From positions 1 through 64,000 of the forward strand of contig JAHAEW010000004.1 of the NCBI GenBank assembly GCA_018374635.1: a stretch of DNA of 64,000 nt, read 5' to 3'. The translations under genes were made by a program, and so were the position numbers. Numbering within the stretch: position 1 is the stretch's first letter; each line of letters starts with the position of its first letter. The notes below the pieces were generated by a model. The model saw only the letters and a list, made by a program, of their open reading frames with translations. It was not told where the DNA came from and ran no database searches. The stretch is from Clostridiales bacterium. GTDB lineage: Bacteria > Bacillota > Clostridia > Oscillospirales > Oscillospiraceae. This document shows positions 58,563-64,000 of this stretch, one piece after another.

Positions 58563-59441
58563 CTACTGGTGGAGCGGGAAGAGAATCTTCATGAGCACCT
58601 GCTCCGCCGCTTCGGCATGTTCCACGCTGAAATAGAGCCGCTTTCCCTCCCCATCAAGCAGTTCAAACTGATCCCTGCGGCAGAGGAAGCGAATCTTCAG
58701 CTGCTCCAGCACATGGTAGAGCGCCAGGTTCCACTCGGCCCAGTTCGGCGCCACATCCTTCAGAAGCGCGTTCCTAAGCCACTCAAACTCAGGCGGAAGG
58801 AGCCTCTTTTCCAAAAAGAGCCTCCAGAGCACCTCTTTCTGCTCCATGGTAAGTCCGGCCAGACAATCCAAATCATCCTCGTCCTCCCCCCAGCACACAT
58901 AACAGAAGGAGCACGTGTGATCCAGCCGGGAGAGCCGCTGTTCCTCCAGGAAATCCGCACAGCTCCATTCAAACGCCGCCGCGCACTCTCCCCGGTCTAT
59001 CGCACGCAGGATCCGGAACATACACTCCGCCGAGCGGGGATCGAGGAACTGTATGGAGAAATACAGGTCGCGCAGCTCCTCGTGCCAGCAGCCCGATATC
59101 GTCTGCTGACGCAGGACAAGCATCTTCTGTTCCCGCGTGAAAGAGAGCCCCACAAGCTCCCCATTGGGCGCCAGACCGAAGACCTGTACCGGCCAGGTAT
59201 CGTGGATCCTGCTCAGCGCGGACCCAAAAGACTGTGCGAATTCCGCTGTGGAAAAGGTCTGCACCTCATAGCCAAGCCGCAGCAGGGCGCCGCCGCTCTC
59301 ATAGGAAGCCCGGCTTCCCTCCCCCAGCCAGTCCTTCAGCAATTTTGCCAGACAGATCATCAACCACGCAGGCGTCTCGCCATCCAGTTCCACCGCCGGG
59401 CAGATCACCCGCTCTACCGTCTTATCATAATGAAAGTGCAT
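58563..59441 (-). CDS. Unrecognised 292-residue protein in the kdp locus
   Basis: 292 residues from MHFHYDKTVERV; AGGAGGAG 7 nt upstream makes this ATG clear. No signal peptide or membrane helix, so a cytosolic protein. Acidic overall, with Cys-rich stretches (TCSFCYVCWGEDEDDLDC near residue 186) that could bind a metal, and Trp-rich segments. The C-terminus (LLDGEGKRLYFSVEHAEAAEQV) suggests an alpha/beta fold. I cannot assign a family. It lies 39 bp after kdpC and before kdpD, so it is probably co-transcribed with kdpABC and may assist or report on K+ uptake; that is inference from position only. Confidence 0.85.
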   Translation of the reverse strand: MHFHYDKTVERVICPAVELDGETPAWLMICLAKLLKDWLGEGSRASYESGGALLRLGYEVQTFSTAEFAQSFGSALSRIHDTWPVQVFGLAPNGELVGLSFTREQKMLVLRQQTISGCWHEELRDLYFSIQFLDPRSAECMFRILRAIDRGECAAAFEWSCADFLEEQRLSRLDHTCSFCYVCWGEDEDDLDCLAGLTMEQKEVLWRLFLEKRLLPPEFEWLRNALLKDVAPNWAEWNLALYHVLEQLKIRFLCRRDQFELLDGEGKRLYFSVEHAEAAEQVLMKILFPLHQ

Positions 59442-59480
59442 CGCACGCTCCTCCTTTCCCACAGCGGCCGCATGCCGCAC

Positions 59481-60143
59481 TTATTTGCTCACCTCGTCAA
59501 TCAGGCCCATGGCCTTGGCAATGTCCAGGTTGACTCCCAGCACGTTGACCGTCTCCTCACCGAACACCCCCAGAAGCTTTCCGGCCGTATTGTCGGCCAC
59601 GATCTGCTCCAGCTGCTCCCGGCTCAGGCCAGAGGCCTCCGCCAGAGCGGGCAGCTGCACCTGGGCGGCTTCCGGGGATACGTGGGGGTCCAGTCCGGAA
59701 CCGGAAGCGGTCATCAGGTCGGCAGGCAGGTCCTCCCGGCTGATTTCGGGGTTGGCAGCCAAGAACTCCTCAATATCCGCCTCGACCCGCTCGGTGAGGG
59801 CAGGATTCGAGGGCGCATAGTTGTTGGAGCCGGAGCCCAGCCCGGCAAACTCGCTGCCGTCATGATAGAACCGGTTGCCCTCGGCATCCTCATAATAGGT
59901 GTTGTAGTGGTATGCGGAGGGACGGCATTTCATGAAGTATGGCTCGGTAAAATCCTGGCCCACGTTGGCCGCGCCCACCGGGGCGCCGTCGGCCATGACC
60001 AGACTGCCCTTGGCCTGACGGGGAAAGAGCAACGCAGACAGGCCGCTGAGTACCACGGGAAACAGAAAGCCGCACAACAGCAGCAGGACCAGCGTCACCA
60101 CTACGGACTGCCGTATATTGTGAAGAATGGTTTTATTCGACAT
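59481..60143 (-). CDS. kdpC: K+-transporting ATPase subunit C
   Basis: 220 residues, somewhat longer than the usual 185-200. One N-terminal membrane helix (SVVVTLVLLLLCGFLFPVVL), KGSLV and VGAANVGQDFTEPYFMKCRPSA near residue 65, SGSNNYAPSNPAL near 105, LPADLMTASGSGLDPHVSPEAA near 140. Extra residues around 75-100 (YYEDAEGNRFYHDGSEFAG) form an insert. AAGGAGG upstream. Confidence 0.95.
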   Translation of the reverse strand: MSNKTILHNIRQSVVVTLVLLLLCGFLFPVVLSGLSALLFPRQAKGSLVMADGAPVGAANVGQDFTEPYFMKCRPSAYHYNTYYEDAEGNRFYHDGSEFAGLGSGSNNYAPSNPALTERVEADIEEFLAANPEISREDLPADLMTASGSGLDPHVSPEAAQVQLPALAEASGLSREQLEQIVADNTAGKLLGVFGEETVNVLGVNLDIAKAMGLIDEVSK

Positions 60144-60156
60144 ATTGGAGTCCTCC

Positions 60157-62208
60157 TTACATACCCATGGCAGCCAGCAGCGGCGCGATGATCATATCGA
60201 TGAGCTTGATGCCGACAAAGGGAGTGATCACGCCGCCCAGACCGTAGATCAGCATATTCCGGGCCAGCATCTTGCCGGAGGACATGGGGCGGTACTTGAC
60301 GCCCTTCATGGCCAGTGGGATGAGGCAGGGGATGATGATGGCGTTGAAAATCAGAGCCGACAGGATGGCGCTGTAATTGGTGGTCAGGTGCATGATATTC
60401 AGCACCCCCAGCTGGGGGATGCCCATCTGGAACATGGCCGGAATGATGGCAAAATATTTGGCGATGTCGTTGGCGATGGAGAAGGTGGTCAGAGAGCCGC
60501 GGGTGATGAGCAGCTGCTTGCCGATCTCCACCACCTCCAGGATCTTGGTGGGGTCGCTGTCCAGATCCACCATGTTGGCCGCCTCCTTGGCGGCGGTGGT
60601 GCCGGAATTCATGGCCAGGCCCACGTTGGCCTGAGCCAGAGCGGGGGCATCATTGGTACCGTCGCCGGTCATGGCCACGATCTTGCCCTCCGCCTGCTCC
60701 CGCTTGATGACGTCAATCTTGTCCTCGGGCTTACACTCGGCGATAAAGCCGTCCACACCGGCCTCCTTGGCAATCGTGGCGGCCGTGAGGGGGTTATCGC
60801 CGGTACACATGATGGTCTTGATGCCGATGGCGCGCAGGCGCTCGAACCGCTCCGCCATACCGGGCTTCACGGTGTCTTTCAGATAGATGACGCCCAGCAC
60901 CTTGCTGTTTTCACATACCACCAGAGGCGTGCCGCCCAGAGAGGAGACCTCCTCCACATGGGTGTGCAGATCGGCGGGAATCTCGCCGCCCTGCTCCCGG
61001 ACATACTGCTCAATGGCGTCGGAAGCACCCTTGCGCACCCGGGTGCCGTCGGGCAGGTCCACACCGCTCATACGGGTCTGGGCGGTGAACTCCATAAAGG
61101 TGGAGCCGGACAGCTCCTGGCTGGTGTCCCCCAGACGGCGGGCCAGCTCCAGCGTGGACTTACCCTCAGGAGTTTCGTCGTGAAGGCTGGTCAGGGCGGC
61201 GCAGCGGATGAGATCACTGCGTCTGGCGCCCTCCACCGGGAAGAAGTCGGCAGCCAGACGGTTCCCGAAGGTGATGGTGCCGGTCTTATCCAGGATCATG
61301 GTATCCACATCGCCGCAGGCCTCCACCGCCTTGCCGGACATGGCGATGACGTTAAAACGGGTCACACGGTCCATGCCGGCGATGCCGATGGCCGAGAGCA
61401 GACCGCCGATGGTGGTGGGGATCAGACAGACCATCAGGGCGATCAGGGTGGACAGGGGCAGCTGCACGCCGCAGTACATACCGATAGGATACAGGGTGAC
61501 GATCACGATAAGGAAGATAATGGTCAGCGAGACCAACAGCGTGCTCAGCGCGATCTCATTCGGGGTCTTTTTCCGGGAGGCGCCCTCTACCAGGGCGATC
61601 ATCCGGTCCAGAAAGCTGTTGCCGGGGTCGGAGGTAATGCGGATCTTCAGCCAGTCGGACACCACGGTGGTGCCTCCGGTGACAGAGCAGAAGTCGCCGC
61701 CGCTCTCCCGGACCACCGGGGCGGACTCGCCGGTGATCGCCGACTCGTCCACCGAGGCAATGCCCTCAATGACCTCGCCGTCGCCGGGGATGACCTCGCC
61801 GGCCACTACCATGACGATATCGCCCCGCTTCAGTTCGCTGGAGGAGACCGTGGTCTCATTGCCGTGCTCGTCCAGCCGGCGGGCTTCCGTGTCCTTCTGG
61901 GTCTTTTTCAGGCTGGCCGCCTGCGCCTTGCCGCGGCCCTCCGCCACAGACTCGGCAAAGTTGGCGAAGAGCACCGTCACCAGCAGAATGATGGCGACCA
62001 CCAGGTTATAGGTGCGCAGGCTGGCGTCATTTTCCCCAAAGAGCCCCGGCGCGATGGTCAGCAGCAGGGTGATGAAAAATCCGATCTCCACCACAAACAT
62101 GACCGGATTTTTGATCATGTACCGGGGGTCCAGCTTCTGGAACGCACCGGCAAAGGCCTGCTTCAGGATCTCAGGCGTCAGCGTCTTTTTATTTTGCTTC
62201 TTACTCAT
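60157..62208 (-). CDS. kdpB: K+-transporting ATPase ATP-binding subunit
   Basis: 683 residues, P-type ATPase. Actuator TGES (AITGESAPV) near residue 155, phosphorylation loop MILDKTGTITFGN near 305, KGAS near 390, hinge MCTGDNPLTAA and MTGDGTNDAPALAQANVG near 510, plus the usual seven-helix membrane layout. Powers high-affinity K+ uptake with KdpA and KdpC. ATG at 62208 with AAGGAGG 11 nt upstream; a TTG three codons earlier is too close to it. Confidence 0.97.
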   Translation of the reverse strand: MSKKQNKKTLTPEILKQAFAGAFQKLDPRYMIKNPVMFVVEIGFFITLLLTIAPGLFGENDASLRTYNLVVAIILLVTVLFANFAESVAEGRGKAQAASLKKTQKDTEARRLDEHGNETTVSSSELKRGDIVMVVAGEVIPGDGEVIEGIASVDESAITGESAPVVRESGGDFCSVTGGTTVVSDWLKIRITSDPGNSFLDRMIALVEGASRKKTPNEIALSTLLVSLTIIFLIVIVTLYPIGMYCGVQLPLSTLIALMVCLIPTTIGGLLSAIGIAGMDRVTRFNVIAMSGKAVEACGDVDTMILDKTGTITFGNRLAADFFPVEGARRSDLIRCAALTSLHDETPEGKSTLELARRLGDTSQELSGSTFMEFTAQTRMSGVDLPDGTRVRKGASDAIEQYVREQGGEIPADLHTHVEEVSSLGGTPLVVCENSKVLGVIYLKDTVKPGMAERFERLRAIGIKTIMCTGDNPLTAATIAKEAGVDGFIAECKPEDKIDVIKREQAEGKIVAMTGDGTNDAPALAQANVGLAMNSGTTAAKEAANMVDLDSDPTKILEVVEIGKQLLITRGSLTTFSIANDIAKYFAIIPAMFQMGIPQLGVLNIMHLTTNYSAILSALIFNAIIIPCLIPLAMKGVKYRPMSSGKMLARNMLIYGLGGVITPFVGIKLIDMIIAPLLAAMGM

Positions 62209-62224
62209 GATGGTCAAATCCTCC

Positions 62225-63985
62225 TTAGGCCCACAGGGTCAGATGCTCGGCAATGGGGCCCAGAGCCAGCGCCGGGAAGAAGGTCAGCGCGGCAAAGATA
62301 TAAACAACGAATACCAGAATCACCGCAAAGCTGAAGGTATTGGTCTGAAGGGTGCCCGCGGACTCGTTGATATAGTTCTTCTTCATCAGGGAGCCCACGA
62401 TGGCCAGCTGGAACACGATGGACAGGTACCGTCCAAAGAACATGGCCAGTCCGGTGGTGATATTCCAGAAATACGTGTTGTCTGCCAGCCCCTCAAAGCC
62501 GGAGCCGTTGTTGGCGGCAGAAGAGGCGTACTCGTACAGCACCTGGCTCAGGCCGTGGAAACCGGGGTTGGTGATACCGGCGCGGCCGGCCTCCGTCCCA
62601 ACCGCCAGGGCGGAGAAGGCCAGGATCAGCAGCGGATGGATGATGATGCACAGCGCGGTGAGCTTCATCTCACGGCCCTCGATCTTTTTGCCCAGGTATT
62701 CCGGGGTACGGCCCACCATCAGGCCGCAGATGAACACCGCCAGGATGGCATACATGATCATGTTCATCAGGCCCACGCCCTTGCCGCCGAATACCACATT
62801 GAGCATCATGTACAGCAGGGGGACCATGCCGCCCAGGGGGGTGAGGGTGTCATGCATGTTGTTGACCGTACCGGTCGTGAAGGACGTGGTCACCGTCGTA
62901 AAGAGGGCGGACTGGGCGATCCCGAAGCGGACCTCCTTCCCTTCCATGCTTCCGGCGGACTGGTCCAGACCGATGGCGGCCAGCGCGGGGTTGCCCTGGC
63001 TCTCCGCCCAGAAGCACACGCTCAGGCCCACCACGAAGAGAATGCCCATGGCCAGGAAAATGCTGCGGCCTTCACGGCCGTAAATCTTAGCCGTGATGCC
63101 CTCGCGGCGGTCTAGGAGTGTATTTTCAGGCGCGATCTTCTTCAGATGCTCCTTCCGGCTGTCCCCCGCCATCTTACCGAAGGTAATGACACAGGCGCCG
63201 GGCAGCAGCATCATGGAGTATAGCTCAATCAGGTTGGAGAGCATTGTGGGATTCTCCAGCGGCGTGGAGGAATTGGCCCCCAAAAATCCGCCGCCGTTGG
63301 TGCCCAGGTGCTTAATGATCTCCAGCGCCGCGATGGGCCCCATGGCAATGGCCTGCAAAGTTCCCTCCAGGGTCTTGACCACGACGTTGCCGTCAAAATT
63401 CTGGGGCACGCCCTGCCACACCAGCAGCAGGCCGCCCACCACCGAAAAGGGAATCAGGATACGGGTCGTGATACGCACCAAATCTACGAAGAAGTTGCCC
63501 ACATTGTCTTTCGTCCTGCCTGCCAGGCCCCGGATAAAGGCCACGCAGGCTGCATAGCCGGTCGCGGCCGAGACAAACATCATAAAGATGATGACCAGCA
63601 TCTGGGAGAGGTAGCTCAGGCCGCTCTCGCCGGAGTAGTGCTGGAGGTTGGTGTTGGTCATGAAGCTGATGATGGTGTTGAAGGCCAGCGCAGGCTCCAT
63701 TCCCTCAATACCGTTGGGGTTGAACAGAGCGGTACTCTGGATGCGCAGGATCAGGTATCCGATACCCACCATCACGGCGTTGGTGCCAATCAGGGCCAGG
63801 ACATACTGCTTCCAGTTCATGCCCTTCTCCGGATCGACTCCGCCGATCCGGTAAATGGCTCCGTCCACCCGGTCAAACACCGGGTCGGCAAAGGTATGCT
63901 TTCCCGCGGCGATATGGTACAGATACCGCCCCACCGGAATGACAATTATCAAATAAATAAGAATTGTCAGAACCAGCTGTAACAT
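62225..63985 (-). CDS. kdpA: K+-transporting ATPase subunit A
   Basis: 586 residues, full-length with GGGAGGAA before the ATG. K+ channel-like subunit with four pore repeats; filter-region motifs TNTNLQHYSGESGLS near 110, LGTNGGGFLGANS near 230, TTVTTSFTTGTVNNMHD near 365, and NNGSGFEGL near 490. Start of the kdpA-B-C transcript; its promoter lies beyond the window edge. No kdpF is visible in the 15 bases that remain. Confidence 0.97.
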   Translation of the reverse strand: MLQLVLTILIYLIIVIPVGRYLYHIAAGKHTFADPVFDRVDGAIYRIGGVDPEKGMNWKQYVLALIGTNAVMVGIGYLILRIQSTALFNPNGIEGMEPALAFNTIISFMTNTNLQHYSGESGLSYLSQMLVIIFMMFVSAATGYAACVAFIRGLAGRTKDNVGNFFVDLVRITTRILIPFSVVGGLLLVWQGVPQNFDGNVVVKTLEGTLQAIAMGPIAALEIIKHLGTNGGGFLGANSSTPLENPTMLSNLIELYSMMLLPGACVITFGKMAGDSRKEHLKKIAPENTLLDRREGITAKIYGREGRSIFLAMGILFVVGLSVCFWAESQGNPALAAIGLDQSAGSMEGKEVRFGIAQSALFTTVTTSFTTGTVNNMHDTLTPLGGMVPLLYMMLNVVFGGKGVGLMNMIMYAILAVFICGLMVGRTPEYLGKKIEGREMKLTALCIIIHPLLILAFSALAVGTEAGRAGITNPGFHGLSQVLYEYASSAANNGSGFEGLADNTYFWNITTGLAMFFGRYLSIVFQLAIVGSLMKKNYINESAGTLQTNTFSFAVILVFVVYIFAALTFFPALALGPIAEHLTLWA

Positions 63986-64000
63986 ATGTAATTCCTCCCA

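Noticed and set aside
60127..62334. Plus-strand frame of 735 codons opposite kdpB
   Set aside because: Translation is His/Gly/Asp-rich antisense of P-type ATPase motifs.

Overview
This is a GC-rich window with classic sigma-A promoters, strong AGGAGG ribosome-binding sites, an S-layer-homology protein, DUF624/YesL, KdpABC with KdpDE, and the gene order rpmG-secE-nusG-rplK-rplA then rplJ-rplL. Together these point to a GC-rich gut Firmicute, most likely Oscillospiraceae (Flavonifractor/Lawsonibacter-like). This placement is inferred from gene content and protein style; no rRNA is present.

Layout. (1) 26-1600: an S-layer-homology protein and a poorly coding tail. (2) 1699-13187: a sialic-acid/amino-sugar locus. 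AGE epimerase and an RpiR regulator precede an ABC importer (lipoprotein and two permeases), NanA, NagB, NagA and a separately promoted MsmK-type ATPase; a ROK-like kinase is divergent. The inferred route is Neu5Ac to ManNAc (NanA), to GlcNAc (AGE epimerase), to GlcNAc-6-P (kinase), to GlcN-6-P (NagA), to fructose-6-P (NagB). A TGAAAG/CTTTCA palindrome sits inside the epimerase promoter, a plausible RpiR operator. (3) 13264-14867: YesL membrane protein and an NMN-adenylyltransferase-like protein. (4) 14918-38361: a 23-kb tetrapyrrole/cobalamin block with two cobalamin riboswitches. One precedes cbiD-F-G-H-J-ET-A-cobT-cbiB-cobD-cbiP-cbiC-cbiK and uses a clear transcription terminator. The other precedes cbiM-N-Q-O-L-hemA-(precorrin-2 dehydrogenase)-hemC-(cobA/hemD)-hemB-hemL and appears to act through a ribosome-binding site and a possible 12-residue leader peptide. 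Cobalt uptake, glutamate-to-uroporphyrinogen III synthesis and corrin-ring assembly are therefore all under B12 control. CobS, CobU and the adenosyltransferase are not in the window.

(5) 38444-41255: a two-component system. (6) 41476-45164: ribosomal protein and transcription genes with an L10 leader and a second, unassigned structured leader with an attenuator upstream of rpmG. (7) 45492-50728: RuvX, an ABM-fold monooxygenase, a split TauE/SafE transporter pair whose first RBS lies in an 18-bp hairpin, TcdA, a membrane-anchored PrsA-like foldase and an alanyl-tRNA-editing protein. (8) 50824-54846: an aconitase-superfamily hydratase and a secreted amidase with a Pro-Thr linker. (9) 54907-63985: kdpA-B-C, an unrecognised 292-residue protein, kdpD and kdpE.

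No tRNA, rRNA, CRISPR array, IS element or prophage was found. The best candidates for something undescribed are the rpmG leader RNA, the cbiM leader peptide/riboswitch arrangement, the kdp-linked protein, the ROK-like kinase without the usual zinc motif, and the split TauE/SafE pair.
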